From Gnetum montanum (Eukaryota > Streptophyta > Gnetopsida > Gnetales > Gnetaceae), in NCBI GenBank assembly GCA_015680685.1, contig MNCI01030955.1, positions 128,272 to 192,271 on the forward strand: a DNA stretch of 64,000 bases. The letters are read 5' to 3'. The translations under genes were made by a program, and so were the position numbers. The notes under the pieces were generated by a model. The model did no database searches and had not been told where the DNA came from. It saw only the letters and a list, made by a program, of their open reading frames with translations. Shown here in pieces: positions 13,035-24,980 of this stretch. How positions within the stretch are numbered: the first letter of the stretch is position 1; every line of letters starts with the position of its first letter.

Positions 13035-13270
13035 ATGACCCCTCTTTGTTGGTGTTTGGAGGATTGATTTGAGAGGCATTGACAAGAAATAGAAAACACC
13101 ACTGCATATTGTAATGCTATAATGCATACTAGTCACATGAGAATTAGGCTATCTAGGTCACCAAGGTTGCTAGTTTAAGGCCATGGCAAGCCATGGTATA
13201 GTTTAAGGCCTTGGCAGGCTGTGTTGCTAGTTTAAGGTCATAGTAGACCATTGAAAACAAGCTCACTTGT
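13035..13270 (-). other. Element C polypurine tract and short 3' spacer
   Basis: The minus-strand tract CAACAAAGAGGGGTCAT adjoins the LTR. Next comes a partner for the terminal GGTGTTTTC-type arm (AAAACACC at about 13,097-13,104), then GCTAGTTTAAGGCCATGG-type repeat units at about 13,160-13,265. It is much shorter than the same spacer in B (1.1 kb) and D (1.6 kb), so this part has probably been deleted in C. Confidence 0.65.
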
Positions 13271-16200
13271 TGATGATTATTGGTACATGTAGTATGGCTT
13301 TAGATAGGAATGATTGATTGGATTGGCCAGCTCATTCCCATTTATGTTTGCTATCCTAAATGCTTCATTCCCATAGGCTCTAGTGATAAGGAAGGGCCCT
13401 TCCTAGGTGACTAAGAATTTGTTTGCATACTCATGACTGGCCTTGAGGACTCGGTCCCCCTCCTTGATCTTGTGCATGGTCAAGTTATGGTGATGTTGTC
13501 ACTTCTACCTCTCTTAATAGTTCTCGATGTGAGAAAATGCTTGCATATGCTACTCCTCCACCAAATCTAGGACTTCTATCTACAACTCCTTGCTTTGCTC
13601 ATCATTGATGAAGTTGGTCAAGGATACTTAGAGTGATGGAACTTGCAATTTAAGAGGTAAAAAAAATTTAGAATCATAATCAATGCTATAAGGGATCATG
13701 TCAGTTATCGTGCGATAGGTTGTTTTGTATGTTCATAGTGCATGGAAAAATCACTCATGCCACTTCTACTTGCTATTGATGAGCATCTTCTTAAGCAAGT
13801 TGATGATGGCCTTGTTGCTTGCTTCTACTTGTCCATTAGCTTGAGGGTAGTAAGGTGATGTGAAAGAATGCTTAATGCTTAGGTTGTAACAAAAATCCTT
13901 GGTTTCGTAACTGCTAAATTAAGATTCGTTATCTATAACTATGATCATGAGCATGCCAAAACAAGCTACAATGTTACCTAGGATAAATTTACAAATTTGT
14001 TCAAATGTGATCTTCCTTAGGGGAATAGTCTCAACCAACTTGGTAAAGTATTTAGTTGTGGTGATGATGAAACTATGTCCTACAGAAGACGTAGGAGTTA
14101 TTGGCCTAATGATATCCAACATCCATCGTTGAAATGATCATATTATCTAGGTTGTATGTAACGTAGATGGTGATACATATATCATGTTGTTATATCATTG
14201 GCATGTGTTACATTGCTTAATATTTTGTAGGCAATCATTTTCCATATGGAACCAATAATAGCCTAACCGTCTAATCTTAGTGATCATGTCTCTAGGTCCT
14301 ATATGTCCTCCACAAACACCCTTGTAAACCTCCTTTAAGACTATTATAACTTTGGTTTTACCTAATCACTTTAATAGTATGTCATCATAGGATCGTCAAC
14401 ATAATGTGTTATCACCTACGATGACATACTACTTCGATTTCTTGCATATGTCATCCTTCTGAGAAGTCATCAAGCCTTGTGAGGATTTACCATGCATAAG
14501 ATAAAATTTGATATCATAATACCACTCCTTGGGAGGAGTAGTCTGAATGATGGCCACAAAGGTATCCTCAATGGCCACAAAGGTATCCTTAGTATTCTAT
14601 GTGATGGGAGTAGCACAATCCACAGTTAAGGTGGATAACTTGCTAAACACATCTAGTGTCACACTAAGGGCTAATGTTGCAATTGCATTAGCTATGGTGT
14701 TTTTATTTTGAGGTATGTGTTGGATATCAATGTGTATGAATTATTGTAATAATTGCTTTCCTAGGTCACAATAAGGTTGTAAATGCTTAGCTTTACATGC
14801 ATATACTTTGCTTATTTGGTTAACCATGAGTTGTGAATTGCCTTTGATGGCTAGGTGTCTAATTCCTAGGTTATGAGCTACCATCATCCCTCTAATCAAA
14901 CCCTCACATTCTACTATGTTGTTGGTACATGGAAACCCAAAAACGATAGGCAAAGGATTGGATTTCACTAGATGGAAATGTTATGATGGTAGCTACACTA
15001 GCCCCATGGGTGATTGAAGCTCCATCATAGTTCATGACTATGTTATAACCCTTGGGCACTTGGCTAACTATGTTAATGTGTTCATGAGGGAACTTAGGAT
15101 CTAGGGTTTCTTGATCATTAATAGATGAAATTGTGAGTTGTATGGCTATGGCTTAACCTTTTGTTGAGGATTGAGAGATGTAATGGAGGTTGAACTCTAC
15201 AATTATGGATTTCCATCAGGCTATATGACTACTTTTATAGATGTTGGTCATTATGGCTGTGAGTATGTTTCCTTGCAAATTACATTGACTTGTATTTTGA
15301 AGAGGTAGTTTCTCCATTTCTTCAAAGAGAAGACTAGTGCTAGAGAACACTTCTCCACCTTAGTGTATCAGGTCTCATGGGCAACTAATGTGTGGCTAAG
15401 GTAGTATATAGGTATTTCTGCTCCATCATCATGTTTTTGATAGATTTTAGAGGTGATGGATGTATTAGATATGATGAGATAAATGTAAAATGGTTTACCC
15501 TCTTATGGAGGGTAGACTATCAATAGTTGTGTTGATTCTTACTTAAGATTTTTAAAGGCCTCTTTACATTGAGCCATCCACTCATAGTGAACTCCTTTCT
15601 TAAGCAAGTGTTGCATGGGTTGTAACTTATCTGCAAGCCTAGGAATAAACCTATGAATAAAATATTATCTACCTTGTAATTCTAAAATCTCCTTAAGGTT
15701 GGTAGATGCTACCAATTTGGATATGACCTTAACCTTATTAGGATCTATGCATATCCCTACTTTAGAGACCACAAAGCCAAGCATCATATTGGTCTTGATA
15801 TTGAAGACACACTTCTTAGGATTGAGCCTAAGATCGTACTTGAGGCATCATTTAAGCACAAGAACTAAGTCATTAGCATGGTCATTGGCTATCTTTGACA
15901 TCACAACTATGTCATCTACATAATCATTAAGCAAGCCTAACATGTAATCATTGAAGATATAGGTCATGGCTCTTTGGTATGTCACTTTGGCATTCTTAAG
16001 GAAAAAGGACATCATGGTATAACAAAAAGTACCCCATGGGGTCATAAAGGTCATGCTAAGATAGTGCTTTGGGTTGATCATAATTTGGTTATATCCCATG
16101 AATTCATTCATAAAGGGCAACAAGGCATGTCCGGCTGTAGTATCAATAAGTTAATCAATACTAGGCAAATGGAAGTCATCCTTGATGGTTACTTTAGTTA

Positions 16201-16828
16201 GGTGTCAAAAATCACTGCAAGAATAGATACTTCCTTTTTTCTTAGGGACTACCACTATGTTGGATACCCACTATGCATAATCAACAACCCTAATGAAACC
16301 TACCTGGTAGAGCTTTGAGATTTCATTAAAAACTATCAAGCCCAAATTAGGTCTAATCTTGCGCACTTTTTGCTTAATTGATCTAATGTTAGGGTTCAGT
16401 ATGAAGTTGTGCTAGACAAGATGTGGATCTAGGCCTAGGATACCTTCATATGACTAGAAAAATGTATTAATGTTATTTTGTAAGACTTTGGTAATATCTT
16501 GGGCATATTGAGGCTCTGGTGAGGAACTTAGTTTAAGGGTTTTCTCCTCACCATTGTGTGTTGTGATAGGAACCTCAACTAGAGAGTCTTCAGTTATGTC
16601 ACCTACTTCTATTTCAAGGGTTTTGACTAGGTTTTCAAGCCACTCTAGAGGTTTCTCTTTTGAGGCTATGTGGCCTACAAGACTTTAAAGCTCAAGATCT
16701 AGGTAATCAAGGTCAATACACTATTTAATATCATCGTGAGGTCCATGTAGACACAAAGGCAAACTAATTTGCTCCCAGGTACTCATACTTTGATCTTGCA
16801 TATCAACCAAAAGCATATTAGGTGGAAC
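13271..16828 (-). pseudogene. Element C pol: RT, RNase H, second RNase H, integrase (decayed)
   Basis: Minus-strand reading from 16,828: a linker with WEQISLPLCLHG, an RT N-terminal segment (about 16,330-16,660), RT core with GYNQIMINP and an intact YVDDIVV (15,848-16,123), RT thumb and Ty3 RNase H (about 15,200-15,800), second RNase H with CEGLIRGMMVAHNLGI (14,741-14,968), and integrase with HSFIITTTKYFTK and IVIDNES (13,919-14,122). Two RNase H domains point to the Tat/Ogre lineage. Stops and frameshifts are scattered. C keeps RT and integrase catalytic Asp residues that D lost. Confidence 0.8.
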
Positions 16829-16831
16829 CTA
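16828..16831 (-). other. Candidate sense-strand 3' splice site before RT, element C
   Basis: On the minus strand TTTAATTTTACCTAG is followed by GTTCCACCT and then the open linker leading into RT. B has the equivalent TTTTTATCTAG before GTGCCACTT at about 30,914. A T-rich tract plus AG in the same place in two diverged copies suggests a real acceptor. It would pair with the donor candidate at about 24,126. Confidence 0.5.
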
Positions 16832-17450
16832 GGTAAAATTAAATAAATAATGTTAAAGTGCCATAAAACATATGAAAATCTAACGCAATCAAGGCCATCC
16901 GAGGTTATAAGGTCAATTCAGAAAAGTGCAATAGAGGTGAACAAAAACACATAGAGGTCAAAAAAGAAGTAATGCTGGTCAATAAAGATCATAATTTCAC
17001 CAATTTTAGGCCTTACTGGGCCATGATGCTAGTTTATAGTCTTGGTGGACTATGATGCTAGTTTAAGGCGTTAGTAGGCCATGGTCATATGGTGTTAAAT
17101 GGTGGTTAGGGAAGGTCAAATCCCAACATTTGATATCATTTAAAGGTCAAAAAAATGCAAATAGAGCTATAATAAGACAAAAAATGAACATATACAATTG
17201 TATAAAGCCCATAGAAGGTTAAAAAGCTCAACAAGGAAACATAAGTTAAAAAAACAAGTTAAAACATTATGTGATAAAGAAAAAATAAAGCAAAAAAGGC
17301 TATATATAATAAAATTTGGCTAATATAGATCAATAGTGATTAGGTTTTGCTAGTTTTAGGCCTTAGTGATCCATGTTTTGAGGCTCTAAGGCTATTATGT
17401 GAGTTCAGGCATCAATTAGGGTTGTTTAGACCTAAAAAATAAGGTGTTTT
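16832..17450. other. Element C spacer with GCCAGTTTTA-type motifs, no gene
   Basis: A-rich sequence in the 3' part of the proposed sense intron, without coding character. It contains plus-strand motif units (CAATTTTAGGCCTTACTGGG at about 17,000, GCTAGTTTAAGGCGTTAG at about 17,058, GCTAGTTTTAGGCC at about 17,348) of the same type as in the 3' spacers. The same layout recurs in B at about 31,090-31,450. Confidence 0.6.
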
Positions 17451-20400
17451 GAGGCTTCCACGTTGGGCTCAACGTGGAAACAAGGATCATTAGCATGGAA
17501 ACTAAGGAAAATATGTTTTGGGATGTTTAGATGTCCAAGATTAAGGTTCCAAGACCTTCCCAAGGTAGAACAAGGTTAGATCCATCAACATTGAACACTT
17601 TGGAGGTCTATAAAGGCCAAAACTCAAGTATTGAAGCCTTTTCCCCTTACTTCCATGGTGGCTAGCATGGAAAAGAGGGAGTTTAGCATGGAGAACAAAA
17701 AGTAAAGTAAAAATAAGTTCAAACATGATCAAATAGGAAATTTGATTCTAGTGTTAGAACTTGTGCATCTCCAAGCTTCATTTTGAGATAATTTGAGGCC
17801 ATTTTGAGTGTTAATAGGTGTCAAAATTGCTTCCCCCCACCCCCCCTTTTTCCATGTTGGGCATAGTATCCTTAGAATTAAAAAATATAGGGACTCTTAT
17901 TTCATGGATTCAAAGTAATTTAGGAGCACTTTGACTAGGTTTCTAGGCCCCTAGGGCTATAGACTTTGATTCTGCAAGTTTGTAGCTAATTTCAAGAAAG
18001 TTTGAAGGCTATTTAAGGGTACTTAAGGTTTTTTCCCTTTGTTTTCATGTTGGGGGAGTTACTCTAGCATGAAAGAATGGGGGGAATTGGTTTTGGAGGT
18101 TGAAATAAGGTAAAAAAAAAAAACAAAATCTTTAGGCTATGAGGTCCTAGGCTTCTTAGACATAGATCTTTGGCTTTCGAGAGTGCCATCTTGCTTCCAA
18201 AAGTGAAAAAGTAGCTCCCAACCCTTATTTTCATGTTGGGGAAATTACTCCAACATTGAAGAAGTAATAATCCTATATCTAGGATAATTTGGGTCATAAC
18301 TGACCATGCATGTTACCTCCCATAGTTGCCAGGGTCAAGGGCTATGGATCTATGTTAAAATTTAGCAATTTTGAGCATCCCTAAGTGGTTTTTTGGCTAT
18401 GTATGGAGAGATCAACATGAAAAACCATAGAAAACCACTTTTGACCATTTTAGATCAGGTTTGTGAAGTTTAAGGGCTCCAATGGCTACTACTATGGTTC
18501 TAGAGTGCATGAAAAGTCGTTTGATGTCATTCTGAAGTGTTTAGGAGCCCTAAACAAGTTCTACCTTGATTTTTCACACTAGAGATACCACATTTAGCAT
18601 GAAAAAATGGATACCAAGTGTGGAAGAACCATGTAACTAGGAACTAGAAAAATTTTAGCTTTGATCAACTATGCATGTAAGTCTTTTGGGCTAACGAGGT
18701 CAAGGACTAGGGGTTGGTGTCAAATTTTGGTTATTTTGAGTATTTCTAAGCATGTTTTGGTATTCCTCCCTTTTTTCCAAGCTAGGGATGAAGAGATTGG
18801 CATGGAAACAAGGGGGAATAAATTTTTGGCCTTCTAACATTAGTTTCTTAAATTTTGAAAGCTCCAAACAATGTTGGCAGGGTCCTAGAGTGTATGCAAG
18901 CTTAGTTAATGTCATTTTGAGGTAGTTATGGACTTCAAATGGGTATTGAACTTAATTTCTATGTTGAGAAACATGGAGGGGGGAATTCCCAACATGGAAA
19001 CACCATAAAACATAGATGTAGCATAGTTTAACATCAATCAACCATGCATGTTAGGCTCCAGGACTACCAGGGTTACGGACTAGGGTCTAGAGTTAAAATT
19101 GGTGGTTTTATAGGGTTTTAAAGTGGTTTTTAAGCTTCCCCCTCATTTTCCACACTAGGGATAGTATGCCTAGCATGGAAAATTAGGGTGAAATAGATTT
19201 TTATATTTTTGCATTATTTTTGATCATGCATGTAGGTCCTTGAGGTTGCTAGTGTTAATGGTCAATGTTTGGTATCAAAATTTTGCTATTTTGAAGGTTG
19301 ATGGGTGGTTTTTGAGCTTGCCCCCTTTTTTCCACACTGGGGCTTCCATGCTCAATGTGGAAACTTGGGGGGAAAGCTTTTTGATAATTTCTAGTCACTT
19401 TCAGTCATGCATGTTAGCTTCCAAGGTTGCTAGTGTCAATTGCTAACATTTGATGTTAAAATTTGGTTATTTCAAGGGCCGTAAGGTATTTTTTGGGCTT
19501 CCAACCCTTTTTCCACATTGTGGCTTCCATGCACAACTTGGAAAATTGGGGGAAAATATTTTTTATCACTTTTGATCATTTTTGGACATGCATGCAGGCT
19601 TCTAAGGCTTCTAAGGTTGATATCATCGATTGCTAACATCTAATGTCAAAATTTAGTTATTCAAAGGGTCATTAGGTAATTTTTAGGCTTTCCCCATTTT
19701 TTCCACATTTGGACTTCCATGTTCAACATGGAAAATTTGGAGGAAAAGCTTTTTGGTCACTATTAGTCTTTTTCAAAAATGCATGTAGGCTTCTAAGATT
19801 GTTGGCATCGATTGCTGCCATCTAATGTCAAATTTTGGTTATTTCAAGGGCTACTAGGTAAATTTTGGGCTTTCCCTCATTTTTCCACATTGGGGCTTCC
19901 ATGATTAGCATGGAAAATTGGGGGGACAGCTTTTTTGGCTTTTTATCATTAATCTAGCTGTGCATGAGTGTCCACAAAGTTGTTGGTGTTGGCCATCAAT
20001 GCCTAAGGTTAAGATCCTGTTATTTTGAAGGCTGTGAGGGGGTTTTTAGGCTTCCCCACTGTTTTCCACACTAAGGGTAAAAGGATAAACATGGAAGAGG
20101 TCCCCCATAGTGAAGAAAACTCAAATATAGGCCAAATTGATAATTGATTAACCATGCATGTTAACCTTTGGGGTTGTTGCTATTGACGGTCAATGTTGAT
20201 GTCAAGATTTGATAGTTTTAATGCTTCTAAGTACCTCATGAAATCTCCCCTCACATTAATTCAACATTGGTAATGGTGGCTCTACCATGGATGAGAGGGG
20301 AATGATAGTTCTATGCCATTTTGGACTGCTTTTGGGCCTTTCAGAAGCTCTAGAGGGCTCTAGTAGGGTCTAGGGGTCATCGACCATCAAGAAATGGTCA

Positions 20401-20930
20401 TTGGATCATCAATTTAGGTTATTTTTTGATTTTCCCCATCTATCCATGTTGAGGTGAGAGTCTCAGCATGGAAGAAGATTTTCCCAATGTGGCAAACACC
20501 AAATCCTAGATTCCAACTAGTTTTGACTAGGTTTGGTGGGATTCTGAGGCTACTGGAGATGCTTGGAGTGGTTCTAGCTAATGTGGGGCTCATTTTGTGG
20601 TCAAACTTATGTTAGATGAGTGTTGGGAGGCAAGAGTAAGTGTTACCCCCGCCCCCTTCTTTCATGCTAGGTATTGCTGCCCCAACAGGGAAATCCATGG
20701 TGTTTATCCTTGCTCATGTCTTACCCACTTTTGGAAACCCAAGGTTGAAAAAGGTAGGTTTGGGGTTACTAAAAAAAATCATAATTCTAATGAATTTATA
20801 AAATAATTATCTTTTTTCCACATTGGGCATGGTATTCCTAGTGTGGATGCATGGGGTTAAGGTTGTCATAATGTTTTAAGTGTGAAAATTGGTAAACATA
20901 TCAGTGTTGATGCAAGTTTTGGTCAAGAAT
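17451..20930. repeat. Element C tandem array, period about 184 bp
   Basis: A recurring block contains a phrase like CATGCATGTAGGCTTCCAAGG, then a 'tcaaaatttggttatt' phrase, then a C/T-rich run and a pair of TCCACACTGGGG / CATGGAAA-like arms that can fold back. The 'atgcatg' anchor recurs near 19,045, 19,224, 19,408, 19,588, 19,780, 19,964 and 20,153, spacing 179-192 bp. Units to the left are more diverged. It lies upstream of the antisense gene and inside the proposed sense intron. D has no equivalent. Confidence 0.8.
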
Positions 20931-21290
20931 GTAGGTGTAGGGTGGGACAAACAATCCAAAATTTTAAAATTTTGAAAAGTGAATTTTTTTCCCACCCAAA
21001 ACCAACATGAACTAGACTTTCCCCCCTTTGCACTTTAGTGCACTTATAGTTATGGTGTAATAAATTGGTAGCTGGGTTTTGTCTAGGTTCTAGATAGGTC
21101 TTATATGTCAAATTTTGTAATTTTTTATCATAACTGTCATTCTACAATAAAAACACATTGGAAGAGAGCTTTGGTAAAGATTCTTGTGGCAGCCACAACC
21201 AATTTTCAGCATGGAAGCCTCCCATTTCCCCTACATCTAGTGTAGATCTCATATCTTCTCATAATTTCCATCATCCTTAATGTTGAGCCT
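20931..21290 (+). promoter_or_regulatory. Element C presumed 5' flank of the antisense gene
   Basis: About 360 bp between the end of the array and the ATG at 21,291. By position it is the promoter/5'UTR of the antisense gene, as is 51,371-51,650 in B and 41,604-42,001 in D. I see no firm TATA element. A phrase with AAGAGAGCTTTGGTAAAGAT lies at about 21,160; B has GAGCTTTAGCAAAGAT at about 51,519. Confidence 0.4.
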
Positions 21291-23487
21291 GCCATGGCAT
21301 CCAAGTAGCAAGGGGGAAAGAGAAAAAATCCTACAATATAGAGGATGGATGAGCATTCTAGGGAGTTTTCAAAGGTTCCTAAGCCTATCTCTATCTATGC
21401 CCCATCTATCACTTCTCCAAGATAGGCAATTCTACTATTTTTGCCTTTGTATCTTGTGATTTTTTCTAGTTTTTTCCTTTCTAGATGTTGATGCCATTTT
21501 TTCATATCTACTTCACTAGAGAGATTAAAATGGTATTTTGATGACATCCCATCTCCTATTTTGACTTCTTTCATGTAGATCTATAATTGTTTCATCACTT
21601 TAGCTTTTCTAGATTTGATTTTGAAAATAGGGCTTGCTATTTCATGCTTTTTTCTCAAAATCTTGGGTTGTGGCCATTTTTTTCAAATCTAGGCCTTAGT
21701 ATTTGTTAAAATTAAACTTTAAAAAAATCCTACCCAATTATTTTGATGTGAATTTTAATGGGTTTCAATGATTTTTTCTATTTCAACTATTTCAATGGCC
21801 ATATGGAATCTAGGTTTTTAGATTTTTGAAGTTTCAATATAAAATGAAATTAAATATGTATATTATTTTCTTGGTAGAATGGAAACATATTTCCAAAATT
21901 AAAGATCATGGGTTTGTAGCCCTTTTTTAAGCTTTTCCATGGCTATGGTCTCATTTAATTTGACCTTGAAATGAAGATGTTATGGCTATTTTCCTAACAT
22001 TGCATAGTTAGGTTGTTTGTCCCACTTTTGCAGTTTTATGTAATTTTGCAAATTTTTTTAAAGAAAATGAAAATTTTTTTTGGCTATTTTCTAGTTATGG
22101 ATGCATAGGCTTTCGCTTTAGCTTTTCACTGGAGGTGGAATCACTTTGATTGGATTTAAATTGATTTTTTTGTGAATTTTTTATTAAGCATGTTTAATGC
22201 AGATGTTTGTGCCGTTTTCAGATTATTGTCTCAATTGATGAATTTCTCTTGTATAAACGGCAAAGGTTTTGAATTTTTTCTAAGCATGGCAACATAGGGC
22301 TTGATTTAAGCTTTCAAGCAGTGGTGGAATCACTCTATTTAGAGCTCAAAATGAATTATTTATGAATTTTTTGCTTTGGTTGTGTGAATCAAAGCAAAAC
22401 TCATGGTTGTAGTACATTACCCATAGAAGTCGTTGATATGTAGAACTTATGTTTTTCTTTTGTGAGCATGTAAAACTTAATTTTTCTTTTTTAAGAACAA
22501 CAAAAGATTTTTTTTTCTATTTTAACTAAGCTTTTGCTATGCCTACATGTTTTTTTCTAAGTTGATTAGGCTCTTTCTGAATTTGTGCATAGTTTAGATG
22601 ATTTTTCCAAATTTATGCATGCTTTGCATAATTTAGATATTTCTTCTAAATTTATGCTTGTTTTTTTTAACAAATTTATGCATAATCTATATGCTTTTTC
22701 TAAATTCATACATAATTTAGACTAAGGCATAGTTTTAGGCTATGAAAGTTTGGCTATAAAGCCTATAAAATATGGTAACAATGATTTTATGGAATTTCTT
22801 GAGCTAATTTAGATAAATATCTAAGAGCTTTTTACATAATTTCACCTCTAACTTAGGATGTTTTTTCTAAATTTGTTAAAAAATTCCCATTGGTCATGAT
22901 GTAAGGTTATGCAAGCATGTAATAATGTTTTCTTGTGGAATTACTTAGACTAATTTAGAAAAACACCTTAGAGCTTTTTACAAAGGATAATTTCACCTCC
23001 AACTAGATGTTTTTTCTAAATTTGCTAAGTAATTCTAATAGGTCATAATGTTTTTGCTTTGAAAGGTTGTAATAATGTCTCTTATTTTTGTGGAATTTCT
23101 TAAACTACCTTAGAGTTTTTTACGGAGGCTAATTTTACCTTCGACTAGGATGTTTTGTCTCAGTTTATCAAGAAATTTTAATTGGTCATAATTTTTTTTC
23201 CTTGAAAGGTTGTAACAAATTTTTTTTTTTTGTGGAATATCTTAAGCTAATTTAGATAAACACCTTAGAGATTTTTATAGAGGCTATGTTCACCTTTGAC
23301 TAGGATGTTTTTTCTAAATTTGTTAAGTAATTCCAATTGGTCATGGTGTTTTTGTTTTAGGACATGGTTTTGGCTATGGATTGCTAACTACCTATATGTT
23401 GTTGCATTTTAGGCTTCAAGGGACATTGGTGGCCCCAGTGCTGAGGGTGGGAATGACCCACCACTTCCTCCTCTAGATGCCACTTAG
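21291..23487 (+). pseudogene. Element C antisense gene remnant (first exon, intron, last exon only)
   Basis: The first exon (21,291 to about 21,410) reads MASK, stop, then GGKRKNPT and ends near SPR before TAG-GCAATTC. It matches the B and D first exons in layout (basic start, then a DE-containing stretch) and in the sequence at its end. A long T-rich intron follows, matching the B first intron. The last exon (about 23,413-23,487), after TGCATTTTAG, encodes a Pro/Asp-rich end with PPLPPLDAT, like B's PPTPPLDAP. All exons between, including the HAD-like domain, are missing, so a deletion joined intron sequences. No function is possible. Confidence 0.7.
22780..23345 (+). repeat. Intronic tandem repeat, four units of about 145 bp, element C
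   Basis: Units start near 22,790, 22,937, 23,090 and 23,230. Each has TGGAATTTCTTGAGCTAATTTAGA-like text, then CTTAGAGCTTTTTAC, then a CGACTAGGATGTTTTTTC phrase, and ends near GTAATTCCAATTGGTCA. B has one unit at about 53,020-53,130, so this is an expansion within the antisense gene's intron in C. Confidence 0.75.
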
Positions 23488-24125
23488 CAACCTCCTTCAG
23501 TTTAGCTTATTGCCTATTTATTTTTGTTTTTATGTTGATGGCTATGGTTAGCCAAGACTATGTTGTGGATGGTTGTTATTCTTTGACATTTTTGCCACAT
23601 AGTGTGTCCATGGCTATGTATGTTATGTACATTTTAATTTTAAACTTATATATTGATTTTATTTTGGCTATATGCATTTATAGTAGTAGGAAATATTGTA
23701 AACCTTGAAAATAGTTATGTTGATGAGTTTTGGCTATAAAATTTAATGGCTAATCAACAAAAGAAGTGTCATAATAAGCAAGATTTTTGCTAGTTCTAGG
23801 TCATCATGGGCACAAGCTATATTGCATGATTATGGCTATGTTGCCAGTTTAAGGTCTTAGCATACCATAGTGCCAGTTTAATGTGTTAGTAAATGGAGAG
23901 TCAATTTAAGGTCATATCGGACCATGTCTGAAAGAGATACTTTTTTTAATGTTTAAAACATAAGTAAAAATAAAGAAAGGTTGTAGAAAATAGGTAAAAA
24001 TGCAAATAAACTTAGGATACATGCATAAAATAAAAAATAGATAATAAATTGCAAAAGAAAAATAAGGCTATTTGGCTATCATTGCATCTATTCATAGAGG
24101 CATGGGAAGGTTAAGGTAAACTTTA
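23488..24125. other. Element C spacer between antisense gene and protease, with motif units
   Basis: A/T-rich sequence with no coding signal. At 23,785-23,935 it carries plus-strand units such as GCCAGTTTAAGGTCTTAGC and GCCAGTTTAATGTGTTAG, the motif also found near the other end of the intron and in the 3' spacers. The stretch at about 23,935-24,060 is A-rich. Confidence 0.6.
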
Positions 24126-24127
24126 CT
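24124..24127 (-). other. Candidate sense-strand 5' splice site after protease, element C
   Basis: On the minus strand, after GAAGAGTATGCATAA the sequence continues GTAAAGTTT. B has GTCTGCACAA followed by GTGAAGTAC at about 57,758. The position at the end of the open protease-downstream frame and the conserved GTRAAG make it a reasonable donor for a roughly 7.3-kb intron ending at 16,829. Confidence 0.45.
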
Positions 24128-24980
24128 TATGCATACTCTTCCTAATCTTTGCAAGATTAGGGAGTGAGTAAGGCCTAGTCTGCATAAGCTTGTACTCATC
24201 ATCCCCTTCACTTTCAATGTTAAAAGGGAGTTTATCCCATAATGTATCTCATTGCCTTTTATTATCATCATTGGCTATTTTGGGTTTTTGCTCTTCATGA
24301 CAAGGAGCTTCTTCTTGAAGCCTTACTTCAGACCCCTATTCTATGTCTACATTATTGATAGCTAGGGGAACCATGTTGTCACCATGAATAATGATTTCAC
24401 CTTCCTCATAAGAAAGGTGAATTTCTTTATAGATGGGCAAGAACACAACCTGTAATTGAGCCAACCAAGGTCTTCCCAAGATTAGGTTGAATCCTAGTAT
24501 CTCTTCCACCACCAAGAAGTTTGCAGTTGTAGGGAATTAATCTTTAGCTACAAAATCCAAGGAGATAGACCCCTTGATGACAACTCTTAATTCATTCAAG
24601 TAGTTAAGAGCTGTGATGGTTGTAGGTTGTATTTTCTTAGTTAATCCCAAGCATTCAATGATGGTGCATGGGGTGACATTGGTTGCAACTCCATCATCAA
24701 TATACATTTGATGTATTTTAAATTTCCCTATGCGTATGATTACAAATAAAGGGGCTATAGCCACCTTACTATTCTAAGGATTAACCTTAATTTTGCTATT
24801 GCAAAATGTTAAGGGTATTGATTTCTCCTCCCTTGGTGATGGAGGAATCATTATTGCATGGATGGCTTCCTCATTAGTAAGAATATCCTTACTAATGAGT
24901 ATGGAGGTCAACATTCTAACTAGCACCTCATGATGTGTGGTAGAAGTCATGATCAAGTCATATAAGCTTAGGGTTGTGTT
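24128..24980 (-). pseudogene. Element C protease (decayed retropepsin)
   Basis: Minus-strand frames at 24,774-24,956 (SLYDL-type lead-in and LTSILISKDIL) and 24,537-24,764 (IRIGKFKIHQMYIDDGVATN) align with the D protease. The active-site core is D-D-G, as in B and D. The distal part (24,160-24,530) holds the ILG-type second motif and an acidic tail absent from D. Stops interrupt it. The aspartic protease would process Gag-Pol in the particle. Confidence 0.8.
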
